NCBI GenBank assembly: GCA_023653785.1
Contig: JAMKCH010012506.1
Coordinates: forward strand, 1 to 64,000
Source: Ophioderma brevispina
Lineage: Eukaryota; Echinodermata; Ophiuroidea; Amphilepidida; Ophiodermatidae
Direction: 5' to 3'
Length of the DNA: 64,000 nucleotides
The notes under the pieces were generated by a model. It did not search any database, was not told the origin of the DNA, and saw nothing but the letters and a program-made list of their open reading frames with translations. Positions 12,116 through 23,422 of this stretch are shown here, piece after piece (within the stretch, counting starts at the first letter, position 1; every line of letters begins with the position of its first letter). The position numbers and the translations under genes are program-made.

Positions 12116-12434
12116 TTAAAGGTGGTTGTTCCGATTTATGTGTATTGTGTTCTCTACTTGATAGGAGAGCCTGGCACTTGCACATACTCCCCATGAAGTA
12201 CCGTGGGAAACAAACTTGCGGTTTTGATGGTAGACGCAATAATGCATGTTGCAAAGTCCTACTCAATACTGCGCTAATATTGGTGGTTAACCACTAAAAC
12301 GGCGGTTTTTTGTTTATATCTTGGGAATGAAATGGATTTGAGGGCTCAAATTTCAGGACGACAATGAGAAAAATCGATACTACTTCCAGGTAAATCAGGG
12401 GGGTCCCAAAGACGATCGGAACACGCACCTTTAA
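12116..12434. mobile_element. TTAA-ended MITE, copy 1
   Basis: The left end is TTAAAGGTGGTTGTTCCGAT. The right end is the reverse complement of TTAAAGGTGCGTGTTCCGAT. It is a 319-bp non-coding unit with about 20-bp terminal inverted repeats and a TTAA at each edge, as expected for TTAA-targeting (piggyBac-like) non-autonomous elements. A second, inverted copy lies at 13149-13515, and the two can be followed base by base over most of their length. Confidence 0.75.
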
Positions 12435-12485
12435 CTGAAAGATACTTGGTTACTTAAAAGCAAGCCGAATCCGAGCAGTCCGCTG

Positions 12486-12599
12486 TGGCGTAGCGGTGCA
12501 GACCTTCAGAAAACCAAATTTGTAGTAGTGTATGTGCATATGTTGTTGTAACACAGTATGTGATTCGGTGGTTGTACATGTATACGTTGGTTCGAATCC
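12486..12599 (+). other. tRNA-like block with A and B boxes (SINE head or pseudo-tRNA)
   Basis: TGGCGTAGCGGT at 12486-12497 fits a polymerase III A box and GGTTCGAATCC at 12589-12599 is a canonical B box. They are about 100 bp apart, so a functional tRNA would need a long intron or variable region. A clean acceptor stem is not obvious. I favour a tRNA-derived SINE fragment or tRNA pseudogene. Confidence 0.4.
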
Positions 12600-12612
12600 T
12601 AGTCACACCACT

Positions 12613-12915
12613 TTAAAGGTCCCAGGAAATGCAAATAGAATTGATACGGTTTGCGTCAAGTCTACAAGGAGGGGCTAGAAAGCTTTAAATATTTGGGTTG
12701 GTGATGACATCATTTGTGGTATCATTGATTTTTCAGAGAGTAATAGAAAATTCCAGGTGACTGGTGTGAATCTATTCATGACACTGGCTGAAAATCAATA
12801 GTTTCACTAATGATGTCACTGGTAGTGTGTTCTTTTTTCTGGCCCTGTTTATTGGAATGGAATGTCCCATAAAGATTTGTAGTAGGTTTATCATCTCATT
12901 TCCTGGGACCTTTAA
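12613..12915. mobile_element. TTAA-ended MITE with 19-bp perfect inverted repeats
   Basis: TTAAAGGTCCCAGGAAATG at the left end is matched exactly, inverted, at the right end (12897-12915). TTAA borders both ends, so the element proper is about 295 bp if TTAA is the target duplication. There is no coding sequence. It sits between two inverted copies of a different TTAA element and just 3' of the tRNA-like block. Confidence 0.8.
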
Positions 12916-13148
12916 TGATTGTCAGGCTTGGAATTGTATTATTACTTTTTTTTTTTTTTTGAGATTAGAATGTGTAATATTTGTTATGCACAGAGGAAGT
13001 GTGAAATAGGGAAAATAGTTTTAAATTGAAGTATAAAATGTGATATCTGAAATATGTTTTTATACTTTAAACACAGTTTGAAAAGCTAAACACTCCGTGA
13101 TGTCAAAACATTGTTTAACGCGTTTGTATGTTAAATTATTATAACATA

Positions 13149-13515
13149 GTAAGGTGAGTGTGTTTTCTTGTTCCGATCGTCTTTGGGATTCCCCCCCCCC
13201 CCCATTTACCGGAAATAATATCGATTTTGATATCCGATGAAAGGGCCGTATTTTTCTCACTATCGTCCTGAATGAGCCCTCAAATCCAGTTAATTCCCAA
13301 GGATATAAACAAACAAAACCGCCGTTTAGTGCCCGTTTTAAGTTAACCTCAAATTAGCAGGTATTGAATAGGGGCATTGCAAATATGCATTATTGCTTCT
13401 TACCATCAAAACCGCCAAGTTTATTTCCCACGAATGGATGGGGAGTATGTGCAAGTGCCAGGCCTCTCATATCAAGGAGACAACAATAGAAATTATCGAG
13501 AACAAAACACCTTAA
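13149..13515. mobile_element. TTAA-ended MITE, copy 2 (inverted)
   Basis: This is the reverse complement of 12116-12434. It shares GTTCCGATCGTCTTTGGG, GAGCCCTCAAATCCA, GATATAAACAAA, ACCATCAAAACCGCCAAG and GTATGTGCAAGTGCCAGG with that copy in inverted order. The outer end is ACACCTTAA. The inner end has lost the exact TTAA. A C run at about 13191-13203 expands it slightly. Confidence 0.75.
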
Positions 13516-13559
13516 ATGTACAAATGCATGTCATGTCGATGCTTTACGTTAGCAATGCT

Positions 13560-13735
13560 AACTACTAAAAAAATCTTGTTACCATATCTGCAGGATGTGA
13601 AAATCTGTTGATTGGTAGAATTAGCTGGTACTTTGGCGGTATTCTTGTATTTTCTCCGTGAGAGTCTAAATGTGAATAGAAATGGCAAAGTGCCATTTTT
13701 GCCAAAGTTTACTGTATTGACCAAAACGTTCTAGA
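13560..13735 (+). repeat. Dispersed repeat B, copy 1
   Basis: It matches 19155-19310 in the same orientation. Shared blocks are ATCTTGTTACCATAT, TATTCTTGTATTTTCTC, GTGAGAG and a GCCATTTTT block. The class is unknown. Its second copy lies just upstream of the LINE at 19440. Confidence 0.6.
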
Positions 13736-13739
13736 CTGT

Positions 13740-16370
13740 TGTTTTGTTCATCAAATTTGAGACAATCTGTCGAGCTCATTACTCCGGGTCATGAATCTAC
13801 GCCTTGATTGGCCCACTATTAGGCCGGGAAAGATATGAATTTTTGGTGTAACCTAGAATAATTACTATCAAAGGTTTTTCTTCACAATGCATTTTTTGAA
13901 GTACCAACATGACATTCTAAAAGTCGAAGAAAAATCCGGGTTGCAGAAATTGTCTAAGTTGCATAAATTCAAAATGGCCGCCATTTCAACAGATTTTGCC
14001 CATAACTCAAGTTACGAGGTCATGGAGATGACGTTCGGTGTCTCTACCAATGTTGTGGGGGTTACGAATAAAACGAACACTATGCAATATGAGATGAGTG
14101 GTTTAGGCCTTTTGCATAAATCAATTATGCTGCCATTTTGTTGACTTTCTTGAATGAGTTATGTTGACATTTGGTCTCTGGTGTCCAGCTTTGTTATCAA
14201 AGAACATGTTTATAAAGTTTGCCATTTAAAGACACCCGAATCCCAACTGAGAACAATATCTATTAAAATATTTGTGATCTAAACTTCTTGATCAATTTTA
14301 AAAATACAAAGAACATCTTAAGACTTGTGTTCATTCTACAGGCTGTACTGGTAGCTCAATGGTTCATTTTGACCAAAAAGTAAAGGAATTACTGAAATCT
14401 TTTCTGAACAGATTGTAATATAAAGTTCTCCTTTCCATTGTTATAAGATTCAGGCAAAGCGTTTTCATGCCTGTTTGTGAGTTTCCTGCTATGCGCAGCT
14501 GCTGTTATTCCAGACACGTCTTAGTATACAGTATGCAATGTTCGTTTATCTGCTTTGAACAAAGCTTTATTAGGTGATATTGGTGATTTATCAGGCCATC
14601 CAATCCATTATATCCTTTCGAGGGTGTCGGCTGCTATCTTGTCTCATTTTTTGATAGGTTTGATGGAAGCCATTGACTGTGTATTTTAATGATTGATACA
14701 GGAGAGGTAGACAAGTTTTATTATGAGGTAATAGTAGGGTAATGAATGGAATCCCATTCTAGAAGTTGGGGGAAGAGGTTGAAGATGTTTGTCTATAGTT
14801 TGAAGGGTGCGGACTCAGGAATTTTTAGTCCAACCTCTGGGAAATGGGGGGAACTTTGTAAACTAAGGGGGTAAATTTGGACAGGGTCAAATTTGAATCA
14901 AATCAAATTGTGTTTAAATGTAACCCATGTATTCGTTCATTATAAGGGGTAAAAAAGGTATAGTTTGTCCAGGTTCGTTCAAAACCCTACGTAAAGCACG
15001 TTTTTCAAGAATATTTAATTTTTCACTGTGGTAATTTAGTTTTTTTCTTTTTACTTTTTAATAATTTTTGATATAAAGGAAAACTTCTATTTAGCAAAAT
15101 GTCACAATTAGTGGATTCTTTTTTGAACAATTATGCTACTACAAACTTAAATTGGCAAATGAGACTGTAACATTTCCAAAAATATATAAAAGTGATTTTT
15201 TGGTAAATTGAAAATTTCAAAGTTTTTTTCATTGCTGTCGGTAGATATCCGCAAAAATTAACCACAGATGGTATTTGTTAAAGTGGCTTATATATATATA
15301 AATAATATATCCACAGGTAGCATGATTGTTAAACACCCTAACGATTGCTGCTGAGTTGACCTGTATCTTACATGTTTTCCCTTAGGTCATATCCTGCACC
15401 AAAACCATAACCCTCTCACCGTTATAGGTACCTAACATTGTTAAAAGACTATCGGTATGGTTGAAAAAGGGAACAGAGATACGTATGAAGCTAAGAACCT
15501 TAAAACGTATGTTTTGGCTTTAATAGGCCACATTAAGGAACTCAAACATATGCCCACAGATTTTAAGCAGATGTCGCTAACGATTTTTGTTTTTTTTAAA
15601 TTTGAAAATTAATAACATAGTTTAAGATGTAGATTTAAAAATGCTATGTACTCTAATAGCTAATGGTGGTTTGTCTGCATGTATGTATGAAGACTAAACA
15701 CTTCAGGGAATCCACTAATTGAATGTCCAAGAACAATATTTGGTTGGTAACACAATTCCCTGACGCCGAAAGAGCTGAAATAGCCAACGCCCCTGTTGGG
15801 GCTCACGCCCCTTTTTGAGCGAAGTAATACTGACTGTATTTACAGAACCGTTGGACCTATAGGAGGTTGTGGAGGGGAGACACTCAAAATGTGCGTAATG
15901 GCCACATGATGGGGGCTTGTAATACATTTTATATCTAATGTTCATGGTTTTTGAGATTATTGTTACGCACTACAATTGTGAATGAAATCATAAGGTTTCC
16001 ATGCCCAAACTGTTTCCAGCAGTTCCCCAACATCTTGATTTTGATCTAACTCTTGCGAGGGATAGTTTTTTGTAGCAACTAAGGGGAGGACACAAACAGA
16101 AATTCTGCTTTCTATGGCAGCCCGTCAAAATGTTGTGACCGTGAGAAATTGGGTAATATTAGGGACAAATGTGCATTTTAAGTGCACATTTTAACGGTGG
16201 ATTATCTCCACAAATAAATCAGTTCTGACCTTTGTATTGCACAGAGCTATTGACCATTTGGGTCTTACCTGGGATGTAATCAGCAATTTGGTGTTACTCC
16301 ATTTGTTTTTATTGGGGTGGGGGTAAAAATGGTCAGCTTTGGGGGATGATTAATGTACGAGGGGTGGGAT
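13740..16370. other. Intergenic, no gene recognised
   Basis: There are only short open frames, A/T-rich tracts (15000-15310) and GGGG-rich stretches. An open frame at 13887-14144 (85 codons) resembles nothing I know and is not supported. Confidence 0.4.
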
Positions 16371-16378
16371 CACTGTTC

Positions 16379-16457
16379 AGTGGGGCCAGTGGACTCCAGG
16401 GGTAACGCCCTGGCGGGCTCCAGCAGAAGGAGCTCCCATGAGGTCCTGGGTTTTACC
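16379..16457 (+). mobile_element. Possible tRNA-derived SINE head
   Basis: GGGGTAACGCCCTGG resembles an A-box region and GGTCCTGGGTTTTACC about 45 bp later resembles a decayed B box. No 3' tail is evident, because the pyrimidine-rich satellite begins soon after. Confidence 0.3.
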
Positions 16458-16484
16458 AAGCTAACAAAATAGTGTTTCTAAGCA

Positions 16485-16551
16485 CAATGTTCACTTTTTC
16501 CTCTTTCTCTTCCCTCTCTTTCTTTCTCCTCATTTCCCATTATCTTCTCTC
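16485..16551 (+). repeat. Pyrimidine-rich lead-in to the 17-bp satellite
   Basis: An irregular C/T-rich stretch (CTCTTTCTCTTCCCTCTC and similar) grades into the satellite and may be the ancestral seed from which it expanded. Confidence 0.6.
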
Positions 16552-18755
16552 TTTCCCACTTTTCTCTCTTTCCCACTTTTCTCTCTTTCCCACTTTTCTC
16601 TCTTTCCCACTTTTCTCTCTTTCCCACTTTTCTCTCTTTCCCACTTTTCTCTCTTTCCCACTTTTCTCTCTTTCCCACTTTTCTCTCTTTCCCACTTTTC
16701 TCTCTTTCCCACTTTTCTCTCTTTCCCACTTTTCTCTCTTTCCCACTTTTCTCTCTTTCCCACTTTTCTCTCTTTCCCACTTTTCTCTCTTTCCCACTTT
16801 TCTCTCTTTCCCACTTTTCTCTCTTTCCCACTTTTCTCTCTTTCCCACTTTTCTCTCTTTCCCACTTTTCTCTCTTTCCCACTTTTCTCTCTTTCCCACT
16901 TTTCTCTCTTTCCCACTTTTCTCTCTTTCCCACTTTTCTCTCTTTCCCACTTTTCTCTCTTTCCCACTTTTCTCTCTTTCCCACTTTTCTCTCTTTCCCA
17001 CTTTTCTCTCTTTCCCACTTTTCTCTCTTTCCCACTTTTCTCTCTTTCCCACTTTTCTCTCTTTCCCACTTTTCTCTCTTTCCCACTTTTCTCTCTTTCC
17101 CACTTTTCTCTCTTTCCCACTTTTCTCTCTTTCCCACTTTTCTCTCTTTCCCACTTTTCTCTCTTTCCCACTTTTCTCTCTTTCCCACTTTTCTCTCTTT
17201 CCCACTTTTCTCTCTTTCCCACTTTTCTCTCTTTCCCACTTTTCTCTCTTTCCCACTTTTCTCTCTTTCCCACTTTTCTCTCTTTCCCACTTTTCTCTCT
17301 TTCCCACTTTTCTCTCTTTCCCACTTTTCTCTCTTTCCCACTTTTCTCTCTTTCCCACTTTTCTCTCTTTCCCACTTTTCTCTCTTTCCCACTTTTCTCT
17401 CTTTCCCACTTTTCTCTCTTTCCCACTTTTCTCTCTTTCCCACTTTTCTCTCTTTCCCACTTTTCTCTCTTTCCCACTTTTCTCTCTTTCCCACTTTTCT
17501 CTCTTTCCCACTTTTCTCTCTTTCCCACTTTTCTCTCTTTCCCACTTTTCTCTCTTTCCCACTTTTCTCTCTTTCCCACTTTTCTCTCTTTCCCACTTTT
17601 CTCTCTTTCCCACTTTTCTCTCTTTCCCACTTTTCTCTCTTTCCCACTTTTCTCTCTTTCCCACTTTTCTCTCTTTCCCACTTTTCTCTCTTTCCCACTT
17701 TTCTCTCTTTCCCACTTTTCTCTCTTTCCCACTTTTCTCTCTTTCCCACTTTTCTCTCTTTCCCACTTTTCTCTCTTTCCCACTTTTCTCTCTTTCCCAC
17801 TTTTCTCTCTTTCCCACTTTTCTCTCTTTCCCACTTTTCTCTCTTTCCCACTTTTCTCTCTTTCCCACTTTTCTCTCTTTCCCACTTTTCTCTCTTTCCC
17901 ACTTTTCTCTCTTTCCCACTTTTCTCTCTTTCCCACTTTTCTCTCTTTCCCACTTTTCTCTCTTTCCCACTTTTCTCTCTTTCCCACTTTTCTCTCTTTC
18001 CCACTTTTCTCTCTTTCCCACTTTTCTCTCTTTCCCACTTTTCTCTCTTTCCCACTTTTCTCTCTTTCCCACTTTTCTCTCTTTCCCACTTTTCTCTCTT
18101 TCCCACTTTTCTCTCTTTCCCACTTTTCTCTCTTTCCCACTTTTCTCTCTTTCCCACTTTTCTCTCTTTCCCACTTTTCTCTCTTTCCCACTTTTCTCTC
18201 TTTCCCACTTTTCTCTCTTTCCCACTTTTCTCTCTTTCCCACTTTTCTCTCTTTCCCACTTTTCTCTCTTTCCCACTTTTCTCTCTTTCCCACTTTTCTC
18301 TCTTTCCCACTTTTCTCTCTTTCCCACTTTTCTCTCTTTCCCACTTTTCTCTCTTTCCCACTTTTCTCTCTTTCCCACTTTTCTCTCTTTCCCACTTTTC
18401 TCTCTTTCCCACTTTTCTCTCTTTCCCACTTTTCTCTCTTTCCCACTTTTCTCTCTTTCCCACTTTTCTCTCTTTCCCACTTTTCTCTCTTTCCCACTTT
18501 TCTCTCTTTCCCACTTTTCTCTCTTTCCCACTTTTCTCTCTTTCCCACTTTTCTCTCTTTCCCACTTTTCTCTCTTTCCCACTTTTCTCTCTTTCCCACT
18601 TTTCTCTCTTTCCCACTTTTCTCTCTTTCCCACTTTTCTCTCTTTCCCACTTTTCTCTCTTTCCCACTTTTCTCTCTTTCCCACTTTTCTCTCTTTCCCA
18701 CTTTTCTCTCTTTCCCACTTTTCTCTCTTTCCCACTTTTCTCTCTTTCCCACTTT
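16552..18755 (+). repeat. Homogeneous 17-bp satellite, about 129.6 copies
   Basis: The unit is TTTCCCACTTTTCTCTC, which is all pyrimidine except one A. The first full unit begins at 16552 and the last partial unit at 18745. The difference, 2193, is exactly 129 x 17, so there is no net indel, and I saw no variant unit. Because the unit has a single A followed by C, and 17 is not a multiple of 3, none of the six frames can contain a stop. The 761- and 799-codon open frames here (17-residue periodic proteins) are therefore artefacts. The array is near-pure homopyrimidine and could form triplex DNA. Confidence 0.97.
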
Positions 18756-18765
18756 AGCTGCACCC

Positions 18766-18786
18766 GGGGGGGGGGGGGGGGAGGGG
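18766..18786 (+). repeat. G16 run at the satellite boundary
   Basis: Sixteen consecutive G are followed by A and four more G, ten bases after the satellite ends. A run like this is prone to slippage and G-quadruplex formation, and may mark a difficult-to-sequence edge. Confidence 0.9.
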
Positions 18787-18799
18787 CAATAACCTGAAA

Positions 18800-19100
18800 G
18801 GTGATATGGGTATGTGCGGCCCTTAAGACCCCCTTTTCAGCCGTCTCCGGCCGTTCGCAAGGGTCCCATTTGAGCATGTTTTAGTTCACAAGACCCCCAT
18901 TTCAAGCAAAATTTTGATTTTTAGCTATTTTTGTGGCCTAATTTTGGACAAATTCAGTTCTCAAGGGTCCAAAATTTCTGATTTTCAGTTTACAAGACCC
19001 CCATTTCACAAGTGCTGTTCAGTTCACAAGGTCCAAGGTGCGGCCCTGCGGGCTGCACACCCCTACCCAAATAAAAGTTGAGTGCCCCCGCCCCCGGGCA
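18800..19100. other. Non-coding, repeated AAGACCCCC blocks
   Basis: AAGACCCCC occurs three times, at about 18826, 18891 and 18987, near TCACAAG and CAAGGGTCC words. This looks like a decayed short-period repeat. There is no gene. Confidence 0.4.
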
Positions 19101-19154
19101 GTTGCACCGACTATTCAGCATCTCACGCTGGTCATGCACTTTACGCTTTGTGAT

Positions 19155-19310
19155 CATAACTAAAAATATCTTGTTACCATATGTTTATTTGGTAGCGTTA
19201 GCTATAATTTGGTGGAATATTCTTGTATTTTCTCTGTGAGAGTTCTAAATGTGATATAGAAACATGGCCAAAGTTGCCATTTTTTCCATAGTCTACGGTG
19301 TGTGTGAGAA
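19155..19310 (+). repeat. Dispersed repeat B, copy 2
   Basis: This is a direct-orientation match to 13560-13735, about 5.6 kb away, with scattered substitutions and small indels. Confidence 0.55.
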
Positions 19311-19439
19311 ATCCCTGTAAAAATCAGAGAGTGAAACTGTTTTTTTTTTTCTGCTTCTACGTGTGTTTTTTTTTTTTTTTTTTTTTGACAACAAAATTAT
19401 AATGAATTATTTACAAAACTGTTATTTTCTCAGAATTAG

Positions 19440-21715
19440 GAAAGTGGATTTAGGACCTTTTGGAAATGATCTCTTCATATACAGAAAGAGTAATTGATGT
19501 GTTACGCACATCAGACAGACTGATGATGGTGAGTCTGGTTATATCAGGAGAGGTATATAACATCATATCAGCATATGACCCCCCCCCCCCAAATTGGGGA
19601 AACAGATGAAGTGAAGAAATATTTATAAAGTAGTTTTGAGGAGCTGATCCTTAGTGTGAAACAGAGTGAAAAGCTATTGATAAGAGCTGATCTAAATGGA
19701 CATGTGGGGACTGGTGGATTCCAGCAAGTGCATGGTGGAAAAGGATATGCTGAAAGAAATAAAGAGGGGAAAAGAGTCTGTAATGTGTCCAAATTGTGTA
19801 CATGACCATTGTAAACACCTTGTATGAGAAGTCAGATAAAAATCTTATCACCTACAAAAGTGGTTGTCATGCAACACAGATTTTGTGATGACAAGAAGAG
19901 CTGACTTCAAGATGATAAACAACTGCAAGGTTATACCTGGTGAGGAAGTAGTGACGCAGCGTAGACTGGTATTTGCAGTTCTGAGAAAGTAAAGAAGCCG
20001 GACACAAGAAAGAGGTTCATGATCTGGACACTAAAAGGACAGAAAGTAAGAGGATATGGAGAGATTAAAGATAGATATGATAAGTCATATGTATGGGAGA
20101 GCTGGAGAGCCCTAAAGTCCATTGAAGTAGCAACTTACTTATTACAAAATGAAAGAGGAAGACATTCAAAGCTTGTCAAAAAGATGATAGTGAAGAACTG
20201 ATAAAGCGTACGTGGTAGCAAAAAGGGAGAGTAAGAGAGTTGTGGCCAAAACCAAAGAAAAAGCATGGGCAGATTGGTATGCCAACATGGAAAAGGAGAA
20301 ATAATGATATAAAAGGTAGCAAAACATCGTGCACAGGAAAGGTAGGATATTGGTGAAGTACCAGTCATTAAGAACCAGAATGGAGAACTGCTAACGGAAG
20401 AGGTGAAGATCAACGAAAGATGGAGTATTTTAACCATCTGCTCAAAGTATAGAATGATAGTGATAGGCTTGAGGAGTGTCCACCAGTAGAAGGTCCAGTG
20501 CAAGATATATCGCTTGAGGAAATTAGCGAAGCTTTGAAGAACATGAAAAGCGGGAAAGCAGCGGGAACCTCAGGGGTAACAGCAGACCTCCCTAAAGTAC
20601 CTTGGCAAGAGTGGGAGCTGAGTGAGATTGTTACCAACTTTAAGAGGAAGGGTGATCCACTAGAATGGGAAATCTACAGAGGATTAAGCTACTTGAGCAT
20701 GCAATGAAGTTGCAGGGAAGATCCTAGGGAAGAGACTACGCTCGCTCGTTGATATTGATAGTATGCACTTTGGCTCAGTCCAGGCAAGGGAACAACAGGT
20801 GCTGTAGTTATCATCAAGCAGCTGAAAGAAAAGTACCTTTAATTCAACAGGGACCTGTTTTCCACCTTTGTGGACCTTAAGGAGGCATATGATAGGACTC
20901 CAAGACACCTGGAATGTTGGTACCCGAGGAAGAGAAATGTCCCCCCGAGAACTATGAGAATTTACCATCCAAGTGAATCAGTTGGCAAAACGGGATGGAA
21001 AGTAAAGGAACATAAATACAGCTAAGACGGAAGTGATGGTTAGTAGGAAAGTAACGAAGGCAACTCATCATATCGAAAATGGTGTCAACCCTGCAGCAGA
21101 GGAATAAATTCAAACACCTGGGTGTGACATTGTGTGAAGAAAGTGGATCAGAGGTAGCTGCGAGGGCAAGAGTTACTGCAGCATGGGCAGAGTGGCGAGA
21201 ACGGGCAGGTGTTATTGGAGATTGAAGAATGCCAGGAGCTGAAGGCAAAAGTATACAATAGCATCATCAGACCAATACTGCTATATGGTCCATGATCATG
21301 GACAATGAAGAGTAAGGATGAAAGGATTCTAGACGCAACTGAAATGAGACTGTTAAGAAGGGTTAGAGGAGTAACGCTTAAGGACAGAGAGAAGTGAGAA
21401 TATCAGGGTGGAGTTAGGATATATGATATCAACGAGGAAAGAGTGCGAGAAGATGATCATACATGAATGGTATGGCCATGTGATAAGGATGGAAGAAGAA
21501 ACACTCAGCAAAAGGTGTTATGAATTTAGAAATGGAGGGGAAAAGACCAAGAGGAAGAACAAAGAATTGATAGAAGGACAATGTCAAACAAGATCTGAAA
21601 TATTTACATACAAGACAGCCAGTAAAGACAAGGACGGTCGAACCAGCAAGGCAGAAAATCATGCATTAAGGAAAGAAGAAGGATGTGGGCGTCAACCACT
21701 GCCCTGATGCAAAAA
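19440..21715 (+). pseudogene. Degraded LINE (endonuclease plus reverse transcriptase)
   Basis: Non-LTR retrotransposon remnant readable only by switching frames. The endonuclease part shows an ISAYAP-like start of the APE domain near 19567, ADLNGHVG at 19686-19708 and a HGGKGYAERNKEGKR block after it. LITYKSG follows near 19840 and TRRADFKMINNCKV near 19890. The reverse-transcriptase part shows MKSGKAAGTSGVTADL near 20545-20590 and FVDLKEAYDR at 20867-20896. The 3' part shows RGVTLKDRE near 21366 and HEWYGHVIRMEEE near 21459. The YADD region is missing between about 20900 and 21000. Stops and frameshifts throughout make it inactive. Motifs resemble RTE/Nimb-type elements often annotated as craniofacial development protein 2-like. 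Confidence 0.85.
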
Positions 21716-22109
21716 TTAAACAATAATTCAATCTAGATCTTCGCACCGCTTTAATTCTTTAGGTTGTATTCCATCCTCCCCATCCCTCTTCCAGCTTCCT
21801 CTTATCAAGCTTATCTCACATCTACCGTAGAAAGAGCATGTCAAAAGATTTGTGTGAATTGATATTTTCTGCTCCTTTTCATGCAAAAACAAGCACCAGA
21901 CAGTGTAGAAACTTAAAAAGGTTAGGAATATCAGATTTCCATGCGGTTTGGGGCTCTAAATTATGTCAAATGACTAGTTTTATATAAACAGAAAGTTTTA
22001 GTGCTCTCCTGTTGGTAGGCCAGCAAAATCGTAAAATAACAATTATCCGTGACACCAAATTTATTTTGAAGTATTGCATGTTTAATAAGGAAACCTAACA
22101 CCCAAAAAA

Positions 22110-22870
22110 GTGGCTCTGTTATACGAGGGTTATAATACATGTGCCTGTCCTCTTCAACTGTACTTTGTTGATACGCATATTTTCATTGTCTGTAGCACAT
22201 GCATTAAATTTTTGAAGAGGTTGAGGTTGCGCACCTCAATTATGTGCTGCTCTTGGAGGTCACTCCTATCTTGCCGAGTCTTTCTAGGCTCCATTTTGTT
22301 TTACCTGAGACTTATTACCTAACCCGTGCCTAGACCATAATTATGGTCTGAGCCCACACTGGCAAAAGTGTTGTATGCCTCTACATTCAGAATTCTGCTC
22401 ATCCGTTCCTTTCGGGTTAATGTGTAGTCCAGCTGATACTTGCTACCTCCAGAGCGTTCCCATTTTATTGCAAAATTATGTTCTTGCATTGATTAGCTGT
22501 TTTTAGAAGCTTTTATATGCTAGATCCAACTTTTTAAAAACATTTTCTCGTTCTTACTTCGCTGCGAGAGAACTTCCAGTCCTATCCTAGCGTTGAAATC
22601 TCCTACTACAAGTAACAATTTCTGCGCTGGAATGGATTCAATGGCTCTTGTAGTGAGCTTATACAGTGTCCTCTTTGGCATGTTGGTTTAACTATCACAG
22701 TTGAACTATATAAGATCCCGTTGAAAATTGCTATGAGGATACGATCCAGGTGGAGCTTTCCACTTACTAACGAGTTGAATGTCATTCATCTAATGTCTGA
22801 TTCCATGTGGTAGGTTAGCCAGTTCGTCGATTACCAGTCCAATTGCACTCATTGAATTGCAGCTACGTCG
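22110..22870 (-). pseudogene. LINE endonuclease-domain fragment
   Basis: On the minus strand, VVGDFNARIG at about 22581-22609 is the APE endonuclease core motif. It is followed in other frames by QLDYTLTRKERMSRI and NTFASVGSDHN (about 22330-22440), matching the C-terminal SDH catalytic region. Several frameshifts separate the blocks and no reverse transcriptase follows. It points towards the LINE at 19440-21715 and is a separate insertion. Confidence 0.7.
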
Positions 22871-23162
22871 CATTATCGTACTAGTTTGCATGTAAAATGT
22901 TGGCAGTATGAAAAACGTTTCTGAGAAAATTGCATTTGAAAAATTACAAACTTTGTAGAGTCAGTACGCATCAATATACAAGGAACCTCCAGTGTCACCT
23001 GCTTTCGTGATCCACCTTTCCTTCACTCTCTGCACAAGTTGACCTCTAATGACCTTGATGTGATTTTAACCCCACCGTGACATGCAAGTGTCTATGTGGA
23101 CCATGACTTGAGTTTGGTGGCAATTGAAGTTAAGGTTGAAGTTTGAAAAAGGTTAACCGAAA

Positions 23163-23216
23163 CTTTCAGACATACACGTACGTACACACACACACACACG
23201 CGCGCACACACACCTC
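23163..23216. repeat. (CA)n microsatellite with CGCG interruption
   Basis: An ACACAC run is interrupted by CGCGCG near 23190. Confidence 0.85.
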
Positions 23217-23422
23217 CATGCAACACTCAAAAACTACAAAAAATTGCAATGGATTTATAAAACATTTTATGATATACAACACTGACGTCCTTCACGCCGA
23301 CATGCACACACGGGCCAACCACGGCGCACTGTAACTTGATTGGCACATTGCGTCAGACGCGAAACAGTTTTTTTAATTCTGTACTCGATGCTCAACGGAG
23401 ACTAATCTCCGGGAGACAAGAA

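Noticed and set aside
12486..12599. Functional tRNA gene
   Set aside because: The boxes are too far apart and no clean acceptor stem was found. Recorded instead as a tRNA-like block.
16472..18877. Open frames of 761, 799, 740 and 731 codons on both strands
   Set aside because: They are entirely explained by the 17-bp satellite, whose unit contains no possible stop in any frame. The predicted proteins are simple 17-residue repeats.
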